From Fictibacillus arsenicus (GTDB taxonomy: Bacteria; Bacillota; Bacilli; Bacillales; Fictibacillaceae), in the NCBI RefSeq assembly GCF_001642935.1, contig NZ_CP016761.1, positions 1,798,001 through 1,862,000 of the forward strand: a DNA stretch of 64,000 nt, in the 5' to 3' direction. Positions within the stretch are counted from its first letter, which is position 1; every line of letters starts with the position of its first letter. The notes under the pieces were generated by a model. The model was not told where the DNA came from and ran no database searches. It saw only the letters and a program-made list of their open reading frames with translations. Positions 27,667 to 36,963 of the stretch are shown here, in pieces. The translations under genes and the position numbers were made by a program.

Positions 27667-28617
27667 ATGGGTAAAATCGCCTTTCTTTTTCCAGGACAAG
27701 GTTCTCAATTCGCGGGAATGGGAAAACAAATAGCAGAACAAGAAACTCTGGCAAAAGATATTTTTGATAAAGCAGACGAAGTATTAAAATTCGATCTTTC
27801 AAAGATCATTTTTGAAGGTCCTGAAGATCTTCTCAAGAGAACAGAGAATACTCAGCCAGCATTGCTTACTGTATCAACAGCTGTACTTGAAGTTTTTAAA
27901 AAACATGGTATCTCTGCTGATTACACTGCAGGGCATAGTCTTGGGGAATATTCAGCACTTGTCGCAGCTGGAAGTATTTCGTTTGAAGATGCGGTTTATG
28001 CTGTTAGACACCGCGGACTCCTAATGGAAGAAGCTGTTCCTGCTGGTGTAGGAACAATGGCTGCTGTAATCGGATTCGATCAAGAACGCCTTGAGGCAAT
28101 TACTGCTGAAGTTTCAGAGTACGGAGACAGTGTGCAAGTGGCTAATTTGAACTGTCCAGGTCAAATTGTTATTTCTGGAACGGTAAAAGGTGTTGAATCA
28201 GCGGGCAGCAAAGCAAAAGAAGAAGGCGCAAAAGTAATTCCTTTACAGGTAAGCGGACCTTTTCACTCTGCTTTAATGAAACCAGCGGCGGAAAAATTTG
28301 CAGAAGTTTTATCAAATATTACAATACATGATGCGAAAACGCCTGTAATCGCAAACGTTACGGCGAAACCTGTTACATCGAAAGAAGAAATTAAGTCCAA
28401 GCTGATTGAACAGCTATATTCTCCTGTACGCTGGGAGGAAACCATTAGAGAGTTAATGGATTCGGGTGTTGATACATTCATTGAGATCGGACCTGGTAAA
28501 GTATTGTGCGGTCTTGTAAAAAAGGTAAATCGCCGAGCTAACGTGTTAGCGATCGGAGATATGGATTCAATGATGCAAGCTTTGGAAAAACTGAAAGGGG
28601 AATCTGTTGATGCTTAA
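27667..28617 (+). CDS. fabD: Malonyl-CoA:ACP transacylase
   Basis: A 316-residue enzyme transferring malonyl from CoA to ACP to supply fatty acid elongation. [15 protein letters not shown] opens the protein and the catalytic serine lies in [15 protein letters not shown]; the partner histidine is in [23 protein letters not shown] precedes the ATG. The last eight bases overlap fabG. Confidence 0.96.
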   Translation: MGKIAFLFPGQGSQFAGMGKQIAEQETLAKDIFDKADEVLKFDLSKIIFEGPEDLLKRTENTQPALLTVSTAVLEVFKKHGISADYTAGHSLGEYSALVAAGSISFEDAVYAVRHRGLLMEEAVPAGVGTMAAVIGFDQERLEAITAEVSEYGDSVQVANLNCPGQIVISGTVKGVESAGSKAKEEGAKVIPLQVSGPFHSALMKPAAEKFAEVLSNITIHDAKTPVIANVTAKPVTSKEEIKSKLIEQLYSPVRWEETIRELMDSGVDTFIEIGPGKVLCGLVKKVNRRANVLAIGDMDSMMQALEKLKGESVDA

Positions 28618-29350
28618 TAATAAATCTGTGTTAATTACAGGTGCTTCTCGAGGTATTGGACGTGCAATTGCCCTTTATTTTGCAAAAAATGGCGCGAAAG
28701 TAGCGGTCAACTATTCTGGAAGTGAAGCAAAAGCCAATGAGGTAGTTGAAGAAATTAAAGCAAACGGCGGTACAGCCTTCTCGATTAAAGCTGATATTTC
28801 AAGTTCAGAAGACGTGACGAATATGGTTAAGTCTGTCATAGATGAATTTGGAAGCCTTGATGTTCTTGTAAACAACGCAGGAATTACAAGAGATAACCTT
28901 TTAATGCGAATGAAGGAAGAAGACTGGGACGCAGTCATAAACACTAACTTAAAAGGTGTATTCTTAACAACAAAAGCTGTTTCAAGACAGATGATGAAAC
29001 AACGAAATGGCCGTATTATAAATATTGCTTCGATCGTCGGTGTTTCAGGAAACGCAGGACAAGCAAACTATGTTGCCGCAAAAGCGGGAGTAATCGGACT
29101 TACAAAAACGACTGCGAAGGAGCTTTCTTCAAGAGGAATTACGGTTAACGCAATTGCTCCTGGTTTCATTGAAACAGATATGACAGGCAAGCTTGAAGAA
29201 GGAATTAGGGAAGATATGCTAAGAAATATTCCATTGGCACGCTTCGGCCAGCCGGATGATATTGCAGCAGCTGCGGCGTTTTTAGCAGGTGATTCCAGCT
29301 CGTATATTACTGGCCAGACACTTCATGTTGATGGCGGAATGGTTATGTAA
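28610..29350 (+). CDS. fabG: 3-oxoacyl-ACP reductase FabG
   Basis: A 246-residue NADPH-dependent short-chain dehydrogenase reducing 3-oxoacyl-ACP. The nucleotide motif [17 protein letters not shown], the NNAG motif and the catalytic Ser and YVAAK in [19 protein letters not shown] are present. The ATG at 28610 matches the B. subtilis start; a TTG three bases earlier is in frame. It overlaps fabD by eight bases. A repeat element separates it from acpP. Confidence 0.96.
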   Translation: MLNNKSVLITGASRGIGRAIALYFAKNGAKVAVNYSGSEAKANEVVEEIKANGGTAFSIKADISSSEDVTNMVKSVIDEFGSLDVLVNNAGITRDNLLMRMKEEDWDAVINTNLKGVFLTTKAVSRQMMKQRNGRIINIASIVGVSGNAGQANYVAAKAGVIGLTKTTAKELSSRGITVNAIAPGFIETDMTGKLEEGIREDMLRNIPLARFGQPDDIAAAAAFLAGDSSSYITGQTLHVDGGMVM

Positions 29351-29380
29351 TCCTGCTGGTTAGCTTAATAGGGTGTTACA

Positions 29381-29605
29381 AAAGGCTAGTTTCTAAAAGA
29401 TTGTTGCTTCTTGTCTTATTTTGTCTCCCTTGTCAAGTTGATAGGAGTGTAAGGTGCGAGACTCCAGCGGGATCAGTGTGACAGGTGAGACTCCTAAGGG
29501 CGCATGGCGCCGAGGAGGCTCACCGCACGCCCCGCGGAAAGCGAGCATCCTGAAACGGAGATCAACTACTTACAAAGGCAACAATGATTTTTGCAAAAAC
29601 AGACT
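29381..29605 (-). repeat. Dispersed MITE-like element, copy 4 (short form, reversed)
   Basis: A 225-base copy in reverse orientation, starting AAAGGCTAGTTTCTAAAAG and ending in GCAAAAACAGACT. It fills most of the 329-base gap between fabG and acpP. Beyond it only a CCTCTA/TAGAGG hairpin near 29624-29642 and the acpP binding site are seen. Confidence 0.85.
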
Positions 29606-29679
29606 AATTTATACAACGTAATCCCTCTAGTTTTTTTAGAGGAAAAAGCATATACTATTGAAAGGAGGTGACACACAAA

Positions 29680-29913
29680 ATGGCAGACGTTTTAGAAAGA
29701 GTTTCAAAGATTGTTGTTGACCGTCTAGGTGTTGACGCGTCTGAGGTTAAGCCTGAAGCTTCCTTTAAAGAGGATCTAGGTGCAGACTCTCTTGATGTAG
29801 TGGAACTAGTTATGGAACTTGAGGATGAGTTCGAATTAGAAATTTCTGATGAAGATGCTGAGAAAATTGCAACTGTTGGTGACGTTGTAGATTACATAAA
29901 CAGCAAACAATAA
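29680..29913 (+). CDS. acpP: Acyl carrier protein
   Basis: A 77-residue acidic protein carrying growing acyl chains. The phosphopantetheine attachment serine is Ser37 in [29 protein letters not shown] lies ten bases before the ATG, making this the start; an upstream in-frame start overlaps the binding site. Normally the last gene of the fap regulon operon; here a dispersed repeat separates it from fabG, so it may rely on read-through or a promoter not clearly visible. Confidence 0.96.
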   Translation: MADVLERVSKIVVDRLGVDASEVKPEASFKEDLGADSLDVVELVMELEDEFELEISDEDAEKIATVGDVVDYINSKQ

Positions 29914-29925
29914 GGTTTTACGGAT

Positions 29926-29966
29926 AAAGTCCCGTGTATAAATGCGGGGCTTTCTTCCCTTTTTGG
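29926..29966 (+). terminator. Probable terminator after acpP
   Basis: AAAGTCCCG (29926-29934) pairs with CGGGGCTTT (29945-29953), with one G-U pair, followed by a pyrimidine-rich tract ending CTTTTT. Confidence 0.6.
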
Positions 29967-30012
29967 GGAGGAAACAGCAAATAGCCCTTTACGAGATTTT
30001 TGGAGGAAGTTT

Positions 30013-30804
30013 ATGAAAGGTTCAAAACATCAATCAACTCAAAAGAAAACAGTTAAAAACCGGTTTAAATCGGCTTCCAAAAAGGGCATGGATGACAAAG
30101 TGCGCATTCAGAAAGTAGCCCCTCTTCAGGAACGTTTAAACATTCAGTTTGAAAATGTAAAACTATTAGCACAAGCTTTTACGCATTCATCATATGTGAA
30201 TGAGCATCGAGGAAGAACATTCGAGGATAATGAAAGACTGGAATTTCTGGGAGATGCTGTTCTGGAACTGACAATTTCTCAATACTTGTACACCAAGTTT
30301 GCAAACATGAGTGAAGGTGAGCTCACAAAACTTCGAGCGGCTATCGTTTGTGAACCATCATTGGTGCTGTTTGCTAACGACCTGCACTTTGGTGACTTTG
30401 TACTATTGGGAAAAGGAGAAGAAAACACTGGTGGACGATCACGGCCTGCTCTTTTAGCTGATGTCTTCGAGGCATTCATAGGAGCGTTGTATCTTGATCA
30501 GGGACTCGACAAGGTAAAGGAGTTTTTAAATCAGTACGTTGTACCACGGATAAACGAAGGTGCTTTTTCTCATGTGATGGATTTTAAGAGCCAGCTGCAA
30601 GAATATGTTCAGCGTGAAGGATTAGGTCATATTGATTATAAGATCGTACAAGAAAAAGGACCTGCTCATAACAGGGAATTTGTTTCTGAGGTCAGATTAA
30701 ATGATGCTGCGTTTGGCATCGGGTATGGAAGATCCAAAAAAGAAGCAGAACAGCACGCTGCACAAGAAGCGATTGAAAAGGTTGCAAAAAAAGTGAACCA
30801 ATAA
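30013..30804 (+). CDS. rnc: Ribonuclease III
   Basis: A 263-residue dsRNA endonuclease for rRNA and small RNA processing. The catalytic signature [14 protein letters not shown] is intact, the partner acidic residues lie in [16 protein letters not shown], and a C-terminal dsRNA-binding domain follows ([20 protein letters not shown] to [16 protein letters not shown]). TTGGAGG precedes the ATG. In B. subtilis (rncS) smc follows directly; here a convergent DUF1128 gene and a repeat intervene. Confidence 0.96.
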   Translation: MKGSKHQSTQKKTVKNRFKSASKKGMDDKVRIQKVAPLQERLNIQFENVKLLAQAFTHSSYVNEHRGRTFEDNERLEFLGDAVLELTISQYLYTKFANMSEGELTKLRAAIVCEPSLVLFANDLHFGDFVLLGKGEENTGGRSRPALLADVFEAFIGALYLDQGLDKVKEFLNQYVVPRINEGAFSHVMDFKSQLQEYVQREGLGHIDYKIVQEKGPAHNREFVSEVRLNDAAFGIGYGRSKKEAEQHAAQEAIEKVAKKVNQ

Positions 30805-30807
30805 TTA

Positions 30808-30853
30808 AAACCCCCTTAAAACTTGGCGAATGCCATGCAAGGGGGTTTCTGTT
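30808..30853. terminator. Bidirectional terminator between rnc and the DUF1128 gene
   Basis: AAACCCCCTT (30808-30817) pairs with AAGGGGGTTT (30839-30848) between two convergent genes, with an inner GGC/GCC hairpin. Confidence 0.8.
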
Positions 30854-31076
30854 ATTTCTTTTTAAGGGATGCAAGTTCTTCTACGATTCCTTCCATATCC
30901 CTAATGCTGAATGAAGGCATTTTCATTACCATGTCATATAGTTCTTTAATATCATCGTATTTGTTCAGCTCATAATCTTCAGGCTGAATCAGTCCGCCGT
31001 TAACCAGCTGCAGTTTCTTTTTTAAGCTTTCAATCATAAAAGCTAGATTCTCATGATTTTCATTTGTTAAGTCCAT
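30852..31076 (-). CDS. DUF1128 (UPF0435) family protein, YfkK-like
   Basis: A 74-residue minus-strand protein: MDLTNENHENLAFMIESLKK, then KYDDIKELYDMVMKMPSFS and a C-terminal EELASLKKK. Pattern, length and the LYDMVMK block match the UPF0435/DUF1128 family (B. subtilis YfkK), whose function is unknown. AAAGGAGC lies eight bases before the ATG on the minus strand, strongly supporting translation. It has no signal peptide or membrane segment. It converges on rnc and interrupts the usual rnc-smc adjacency, suggesting a lineage-specific insertion. Confidence 0.8.
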   Translation of the reverse strand: MDLTNENHENLAFMIESLKKKLQLVNGGLIQPEDYELNKYDDIKELYDMVMKMPSFSIRDMEGIVEELASLKKK

Positions 31077-31280
31077 AGTGAAGCTCCTTTAGCATTTAAT
31101 AAGTGAAACCTAATATCAGTCTGTATGAGGGCCGTTCAATTAACTTTCTCTATTTTAGCATACAGTAATCTTTGTGACTATGAGAGAGTAAATCTATGAT
31201 AAAATAAAACAGTTAAAGAATTTTTTTTACATAATTTAAGAATTTGTTAACTGTAAGGATGGGTAACTGAACTTAATCTA
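31077..31280. other. Intergenic gap upstream of the DUF1128 gene
   Basis: A 204-base AT-rich gap. On the minus strand TTGAAC near 31137 and TATTAG near 31113, 18 bases apart, could be the DUF1128 promoter. Nothing else was recognised before repeat copy 5. Confidence 0.4.
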
Positions 31281-31572
31281 AGGCTCTTATCTAATAGATT
31301 GTTTTTTGAAGTTCCTTCGTCGACAATTTGATTGGAGCGCAAGGTGCGTGCCTACCACATGAGAAGCTTCTCGCTAGGCATGCGACGAGGAAGCTCACAT
31401 CGGTAGCATTTACTTGTAGACGCAGGAGCAAGGATACTTCCATGAAGCGGTCAGGTGAGACCATTCAATGTCGCAAAGCGCCGAGTGGGCTCACCGCACA
31501 CCCCGCGGAAAGCGAGCATCCTGGAGCGGAAATCAATCCTTTCAAATAGCAACAAAGTTTACGAAAACAGTC
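31281..31572 (-). repeat. Dispersed MITE-like element, copy 5 (variant with a different insert, reversed)
   Basis: Ends AAGGCTCTTATCTAATAG and ACGAAAACAGTC match the family, and the core is present at 31488-31520 in reverse. Between the outer CAAGGTGCG (31339-31347) and the inner GGTCAGGTGAGAC (31449-31461) lies about 100 bases unlike the insert of copies 2 and 7. Located between the DUF1128 gene and smc. Confidence 0.8.
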
Positions 31573-31644
31573 AAATCTAAAATTACTGAAATAACCGTTT
31601 GAACACGAATGCTTATATAAAGCAGGAAAAAGGGGGATTTAAAG

Positions 31645-34600
31645 ATGTTCCTCAAACGAATTGATGTAGCAGGATTTAAATCATTTGCAGAGCGGATACA
31701 AGTAGAATTTGTTCAGGGAGTAACTGCTGTAGTTGGGCCGAACGGAAGCGGAAAAAGCAATATATCAGATGCTGTAAGATGGGTGCTTGGCGAGCAGTCT
31801 GCCAAGTCGCTTCGCGGCTCTAAGATGGAGGATATCATTTTTGCCGGCAGCGATAATCGCAAACCGTTGAATGTCGCTGAAGTCACTCTCACTTTAGATA
31901 ACGAAGACCAGCATCTTCCTCTTGATTATAATGAGATTTCTATTACAAGAAGAGTTTATCGCTCAGGTGATAGTGAATACTTAATCAATAAGCAGCAATG
32001 CCGCTTAAAAGACATTGTTGAATTATTTATGGACTCTGGACTTGGAAGAGAAGCTTTTTCTATTATTGGACAAGGCCGGGTAGAAGAAATTTTAAGCAGT
32101 AAATCTGAAGAGAGAAGAAAAATCTTTGAAGAAGCCGCAGGAGTTTTAAAATATAAAACAAGAAAACAAAAGGCTGAACAAAAACTATTTGAAACTCAGG
32201 AAAACTTAAACAGGGTTGAAGATATCCTTCATGAACTTGAAGGGCAGGTTGAACCTCTAAAAATACAGGCATCTATTGCGAAGGATTATCTTGAGAAGAA
32301 ACAGGAATTAGAGGTCGTTGAGACTGCTGTTCTCGTTCAGGAGATAGAAGACCTTCACGAACGCTGGGAAAAACAAAAAACATGGGTGGCAGAACTACAG
32401 AAACAAGAATCTGAACTTTCCGTAAAAGTTAAGCAGGGTGAATCTGCGATTGAAAGAGCCAGACTTGATATGCAGGCGATGGATGAATCTATTGATGAAC
32501 TTCAGGGAGCTCTTCTATCAGCAAGTGAAACGCTGGAAAAACTTGAAGGAAAAAAAGAAGTTTTAAAAGAGAGAAAGAAAAACTATGATCAGAATAAAAC
32601 TTCACTTTTAGAGCAGATTCAGCAACTGAAAGTAAAAAAAGAACAACTAGAAACACAATTGCTCTCAGAGAAAAGTATTTTAGCAGATAAAGAAAAGCAA
32701 TTAAAAACGGTTCGAAAACAAGTTACTGAGGAAGAAAGCCGTTTGACTGTCCTTGAAATGGATGTGGAAGCAGAGCTTGAAAAACTAAAAAGTGATTATT
32801 TTGAACGCCTAAATGAACAAACGACTATCAAAAATGAAATGCGTTATATTGAGGATCAGTCTAAACAGCAAAACTTTAAAAGCAGCAGATTGGATGAAGA
32901 AAACAATAGATATCTTCATCAAAGGGAAGAATTAAAGAAGACGAAAGAACAGGCTGAGCAGAGCTATAAAGAAGCTGAAACTCAACTGAAGAAGAAACAG
33001 GAAGAGTATCAGAACTTAAAATCCGCTGTTTCTTTAGAAGAACAAGAAAGCCGTTCAAGTCAAGAGAAATTGTATCAGGCTTATCAGTATATCCAGCAAT
33101 TTAAATCAAAGAAAGAAATGCTAGAATCGATGCAGGATGAATATGCCGGATTTATGCAGGGAGTAAAAGAAGTATTAAAGGCAAAGGAGACGAGGTTATC
33201 TGGAATTGAAGGTGCCGTAGCCGAACTTCTTTCTGTTCCGTCTGAGGTTGAAACCGCTATTGAGACAGCTTTAGGGGCTTCTATGCAGCATGTTGTTGTC
33301 GATCACGAACAGAACGCAATGAAAGCCATCCAATTCTTAAAACAAACAAGAGCTGGCAGAGCAACATTCTTACCGTTAAACGTAATTAAAAGCCGCAATG
33401 TTTCGAGTGCGGATGTTCATAATGCACGCACAGTTGATTCTTTTGTTGGAGTCGCAGCTGACCTCGTGCATTTTGATCAAAAGTATAAGAACATAGTTGG
33501 AAACTTATTAGGAAACATTATAATTTCCAAGGATCTAGCTGGAGCAAATGCGATTGCAAAGCAAGTGAACTATCGCTATCGAATAGTTACCCTTGAAGGG
33601 GATGTTGTCAGCCCAGGCGGTTCAATGTCTGGGGGAAGCCTCAAACAGAAGAGTTCCTCTCTTTTAAGCAGACAAAGAGAAGTTGAAGTACTGACTGAAA
33701 AATTAGCTGCAATGGAGAAACAAACTCTTAGCTTAGAAGAAAAAGTTACTAATCTAAAAGCAAAAGTTACAAAAAACAAAGAAGCATTAGACAATCTTCA
33801 AGCTGAAGGTGAGAAACTAAGAGAACTTGAACAAGAACTCAAAAGTAACCTGCGTGAGATTGAGATTCAAGAAAAGAGTTTAAACGACAGGCTGCAATTG
33901 TATGATCGTGAAAAACATACATTTGAGTCTGAGCGTTCGGCCGCTGACACGAGATTAATGAATCTTAAGAAGAGGCTTGATAAAGCTGTGAAATCTGGCA
34001 GTGAACTGGAGAAAACAATCGCAGACCTAACTGAAAAGAAGAAGATGCATCAGTCTTCTAAAGAAGAGCTTAGAGAAACTTTGACACAATTAAAAATTAA
34101 AACTGCCGAGCTTGAACAGCAAGTGGCAAATCTTAAAGAAAAAAGTCTGCGGCTCGAAGAAGAGTTTGCAGGTGTAAGTGCTAAAAGCAAGGAAACAGAG
34201 GAAGATTACTGGCTTCTTGAAGAAGAAATGAATTCAAGTTCGTCAGGAGAGGATTCTCTCGATGAACAGATTAAGCAAAAGAGACATGAAAAAAATACTG
34301 CATTAAAACTGATAGCTGAACGCAGACAAGAAAGAACAGAGTCATTCCGCTCTATCGAAAAAATGGAAATTGAGCTTAAGGAAGCGAAGCGCCAATACAA
34401 ACAATTGAGTGATGGATTAAGAACGGAAGAAGTGAGCATAAACAGACTTGATGTGGAACTTGAAACCCGTCTGACCCATCTCCGGGAAGAGTATGAACTG
34501 TCATATGAAGGTGCTAAGCAAAAACACAAACTTGAGATGCCGTTGGAAGATGCTAAACGAAAAGTAAAGCTGATCAAAATGGCGATCGAAGAGCTGGGTG

Positions 34601-35211
34601 TTGTCAATATCGGTGCCATTGAAGAATATGACAGAGTCAGTCAGCGTTTTAATTTCCTAACAGAACAAAGGGATGACCTGACGGAAGCTAAAAATACACT
34701 GTATGGCGTAATTTCTGAGATGGATGAAGAAATGAAAAATCGTTTTGAAGAGACGTTCACAGCCATCCGATCGCATTTCGGGGTCATCTTCAAAGAGTTA
34801 TTCGGAGGCGGCCGAGCAGACCTTGTGCTGACTCAGCCAGACGACATGCTTGCAACAGGTGTTGATATAATGGCGCAGCCTCCTGGTAAAAAGCTTCAGC
34901 AACTAGGGTTGTTATCTGGGGGAGAGCGTGCTTTAACTGCAATAGCACTACTCTTTGCCATCCTTAAGGTGCGTCCTGTTCCATTTTGTATTTTGGATGA
35001 AGTAGAAGCCGCATTAGATGATGCAAACGTGAACCGTTTTGCAAAGTATTTGCGGGCATTCAGCAAAGAAACACAGTTTATCGTTGTAACCCATCGAAAG
35101 GGTACAATGGAGGAAGCCGACGTATTGTATGGGGTGACCATGCAGGAATCAGGCGTTTCAAAACTTGTTTCAGTACGCTTAGAAGAAACTAAAGAACTGG
35201 TAACATCGTAG
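31645..35211 (+). CDS. smc: Chromosome segregation ATPase SMC
   Basis: A 1188-residue SMC protein. The N-terminal head has FKSFAERI and Walker A VVGPNGSGKSNISDAVRWVL. Two long coiled coils (about 170-500 and 680-1000) flank a hinge (about 510-660, including LLSVPSEVETAIETALG and the glycine-rich SPGGSMSGGS). The C-terminal head has the signature LLSGGERALTAIALLFAIL and Walker B FCILDEVEAALDDANV. SMC with ScpAB organises and segregates the chromosome. AAAGGGGG precedes the ATG; ftsY follows 12 bases later. Confidence 0.97.
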   Translation: MFLKRIDVAGFKSFAERIQVEFVQGVTAVVGPNGSGKSNISDAVRWVLGEQSAKSLRGSKMEDIIFAGSDNRKPLNVAEVTLTLDNEDQHLPLDYNEISITRRVYRSGDSEYLINKQQCRLKDIVELFMDSGLGREAFSIIGQGRVEEILSSKSEERRKIFEEAAGVLKYKTRKQKAEQKLFETQENLNRVEDILHELEGQVEPLKIQASIAKDYLEKKQELEVVETAVLVQEIEDLHERWEKQKTWVAELQKQESELSVKVKQGESAIERARLDMQAMDESIDELQGALLSASETLEKLEGKKEVLKERKKNYDQNKTSLLEQIQQLKVKKEQLETQLLSEKSILADKEKQLKTVRKQVTEEESRLTVLEMDVEAELEKLKSDYFERLNEQTTIKNEMRYIEDQSKQQNFKSSRLDEENNRYLHQREELKKTKEQAEQSYKEAETQLKKKQEEYQNLKSAVSLEEQESRSSQEKLYQAYQYIQQFKSKKEMLESMQDEYAGFMQGVKEVLKAKETRLSGIEGAVAELLSVPSEVETAIETALGASMQHVVVDHEQNAMKAIQFLKQTRAGRATFLPLNVIKSRNVSSADVHNARTVDSFVGVAADLVHFDQKYKNIVGNLLGNIIISKDLAGANAIAKQVNYRYRIVTLEGDVVSPGGSMSGGSLKQKSSSLLSRQREVEVLTEKLAAMEKQTLSLEEKVTNLKAKVTKNKEALDNLQAEGEKLRELEQELKSNLREIEIQEKSLNDRLQLYDREKHTFESERSAADTRLMNLKKRLDKAVKSGSELEKTIADLTEKKKMHQSSKEELRETLTQLKIKTAELEQQVANLKEKSLRLEEEFAGVSAKSKETEEDYWLLEEEMNSSSSGEDSLDEQIKQKRHEKNTALKLIAERRQERTESFRSIEKMEIELKEAKRQYKQLSDGLRTEEVSINRLDVELETRLTHLREEYELSYEGAKQKHKLEMPLEDAKRKVKLIKMAIEELGVVNIGAIEEYDRVSQRFNFLTEQRDDLTEAKNTLYGVISEMDEEMKNRFEETFTAIRSHFGVIFKELFGGGRADLVLTQPDDMLATGVDIMAQPPGKKLQQLGLLSGGERALTAIALLFAILKVRPVPFCILDEVEAALDDANVNRFAKYLRAFSKETQFIVVTHRKGTMEEADVLYGVTMQESGVSKLVSVRLEETKELVTS

Positions 35212-35223
35212 GGAGGAAATAAA

Positions 35224-36213
35224 GTGAGTTTTTTAAAGAAGCTAAAAGAAAAATTTTCAAATCAACCATCAGAATCCTCTTCTGAGAAATTTAAAGATGG
35301 ATTAGAAAAAACAAGAAGTTCTTTTTCATTTAAAGTAAATGACTTGTTAAAAAGGTATCGTAAAGTAGATGAAGAGTTTTTTGAAGAACTTGAAGAAATC
35401 TTGATCGGCGCAGATGTGGGAGTGCATACAGTTCTTGATATTATTGATGAACTAAAGGATGTAGCTCGTACAAGGAATATTAAAGATCCTCAAGAGCTTC
35501 GTTCAGCGATCACGGAAAAGCTTGCAGAAATGCTTCAAAAAGATGATAGCGAAAACAAGCTGAATCTACAAGCAGATGGCATGACAGTCATATTATTCGT
35601 TGGTGTTAACGGAGTGGGGAAGACAACTACGATTGGAAAACTGGCACACCAGCTTAAGAATGACGGCAAGAAAGTTATTCTCGCTGCTGGAGATACGTTC
35701 CGTGCAGGTGCGATCGACCAGTTGGAAGTATGGGGAGAGCGTGCAGGAGTTGACGTTATCAAACATCATGAAGGTGCCGATCCGGCTGCGGTAATCTATG
35801 ACAGCATACAGGCAGCAAAATCAAGAAAAGCTGACGTGCTTTTATGTGATACAGCCGGCCGACTCCAAAATAAAGTAAACTTAATGAACGAACTTTCGAA
35901 AGTAAAACGAGTGATCGAACGCGAAATACCCGGCGCACCGCACGAAGTTCTGCTGGTTGTAGATGCAACGACCGGGCAAAACGCGATGAACCAGGCTAAA
36001 ACATTTGGACAATCAACAGATGTGACAGGGCTTGTTTTAACAAAACTTGATGGAACAGCAAAAGGCGGAATCGTCCTAGCGATCCGCCACGAACTGGATA
36101 TCCCAGTGAAATTCGTAGGACTTGGCGAAAAAATTGATGACCTGCAGGAATTTGATCCGGAACAGTTTGTATACGGATTATTCGCTGGAACAGAAGAGGA
36201 AGAAGCAGAGTAA
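35224..36213 (+). CDS. ftsY: Signal recognition particle receptor FtsY
   Basis: A 329-residue SRP GTPase docking ribosome-SRP complexes at the membrane. NG-domain motifs are VGVNGVGKTTTIGKLAHQL, LAAGDTFRAGAIDQL, CDTAGRLQNK and LTKLDGTAKGG. The A domain is short, as usual in Bacillus. The start is GTG with GGGAGG upstream. The terminator stem pairs bases on either side of the stop codon. Its partner ffh lies 750 bases downstream. Confidence 0.96.
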   Translation: MSFLKKLKEKFSNQPSESSSEKFKDGLEKTRSSFSFKVNDLLKRYRKVDEEFFEELEEILIGADVGVHTVLDIIDELKDVARTRNIKDPQELRSAITEKLAEMLQKDDSENKLNLQADGMTVILFVGVNGVGKTTTIGKLAHQLKNDGKKVILAAGDTFRAGAIDQLEVWGERAGVDVIKHHEGADPAAVIYDSIQAAKSRKADVLLCDTAGRLQNKVNLMNELSKVKRVIEREIPGAPHEVLLVVDATTGQNAMNQAKTFGQSTDVTGLVLTKLDGTAKGGIVLAIRHELDIPVKFVGLGEKIDDLQEFDPEQFVYGLFAGTEEEEAE

Positions 36214-36232
36214 TATCTGCTTCTTTTCTTTT
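36201..36232 (+). terminator. Terminator overlapping the ftsY stop codon
   Basis: AGAAGCAGA (36201-36209) in the last ftsY codons pairs with TCTGCTTCT (36216-36224), followed by TTTCTTTT. The TAA lies in the loop. Confidence 0.8.
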
Positions 36233-36290
36233 AGGATGATAAAAAAGTCAAATTCCATCTGCGAAGACACATTTAAAAGTAAATTTGATG

Positions 36291-36395
36291 ATCACATAAA
36301 AAGAGTCATTAATCATATAAAAAAGCGCAATAATCACATAAAAAATGGACACAATCAAAGAAAAACGAGCGGCCATCACATAATTTAACATTTTA
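36291..36395 (+). repeat. Periodic array C: five tandem 21-base units
   Basis: Units begin exactly every 21 bases at 36291, 36312, 36333, 36354 and 36375, with leading words ATCACATAAAA, ATCATATAAAA, ATCACATAAAA, ATCAAAGAAAA and ATCACATAATT. The first half of each unit is conserved and the second half is variable. It lies in the 411-base gap between ftsY and ylxM. It is not a CRISPR: units are too short and have no repeat-spacer division. Confidence 0.7.
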
Positions 36396-36550
36396 TGGAA
36401 ATTGAAATACAGAGTCTGTCTATCTCATGGTAAACTTCAGCAAATTTATGTAACTACAGCCTTTGCATCCATCTAACTTCAAAGAGTTGAGCACCAAAGC
36501 ATCTATTGTGTATTGAATGCTGGCACTAACAAGTTATTCTGTTAAGAAAA
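36396..36550. other. Intergenic stretch without recognisable features
   Basis: AT-rich sequence between array C and the ylxM promoter. No gene, hairpin or repeat was found on either strand. Confidence 0.5.
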
Positions 36551-36554
36551 AAAC

Positions 36555-36583
36555 TTGACATCTATTTTTTATGGTTGTATAGT
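36555..36583 (+). promoter_or_regulatory. SigmaA promoter of ylxM-ffh
   Basis: Consensus TTGACA (36555-36560), a 17-base spacer and TATAGT (36578-36583), 41 bases before ylxM. Confidence 0.85.
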
Positions 36584-36624
36584 ATTCACGTAAAGGCATT
36601 TCACTTAACAAGGGTTGTGAAAGT

Positions 36625-36948
36625 ATGCTTGATAAAACGATGAGAATTAATTATCTTTTTGATTTTTACCAATCACTGTTAACCCCTAAGCAAAAGAATT
36701 ATATGGGCTTATATTATTTAGACGATTATTCTCTCGGTGAAATTGCTGAACAATATAATGTCAGCCGCCAGGCCGTTTATGATAATATTAAACGGACAGA
36801 GGCGATGCTGGAAGAATACGAAGAGAAGTTAGGGCTTTTTGCAAAGTTTCAGGAACGTGATCAGTTGCTGTCATCTTTAAGAGAGCTGCTGAAAACTGAA
36901 CCTGCTAACGTAATTGCAATTATCGATCGCCTTGAAAATATGGAATAG
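36625..36948 (+). CDS. ylxM: SRP-associated helix-turn-helix protein YlxM
   Basis: A 107-residue protein with a sigma-70-region-4-like HTH ([19 protein letters not shown]). It begins [19 protein letters not shown]. YlxM is conserved upstream of ffh in Firmicutes and has been linked to the SRP GTPase cycle in streptococci. A suboptimal binding site (AAGGGTTG) precedes the ATG. Sixteen bases separate it from ffh, so the two form one unit behind a strong promoter. Confidence 0.93.
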   Translation: MLDKTMRINYLFDFYQSLLTPKQKNYMGLYYLDDYSLGEIAEQYNVSRQAVYDNIKRTEAMLEEYEEKLGLFAKFQERDQLLSSLRELLKTEPANVIAIIDRLENME

Positions 36949-36963
36949 GAGGCGTTCAGTGAG

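Noticed and set aside
29651-29656. TATACT as -10 of an acpP promoter
   Set aside because: It lies only five bases before the binding site; transcription would start within it, and no -35 is visible.
36122-36388. Open frame with a seven-residue repeat (NHIKxxx) crossing the ftsY end
   Set aside because: The heptad pattern is a by-product of the 21-base array. The frame begins inside ftsY without a binding site, and the sister array A has a 20-base period that cannot keep frame.
36291-36395. CRISPR array
   Set aside because: Units are only 21 bases with no separate constant repeat and variable spacer of normal length, and no cas genes are near.
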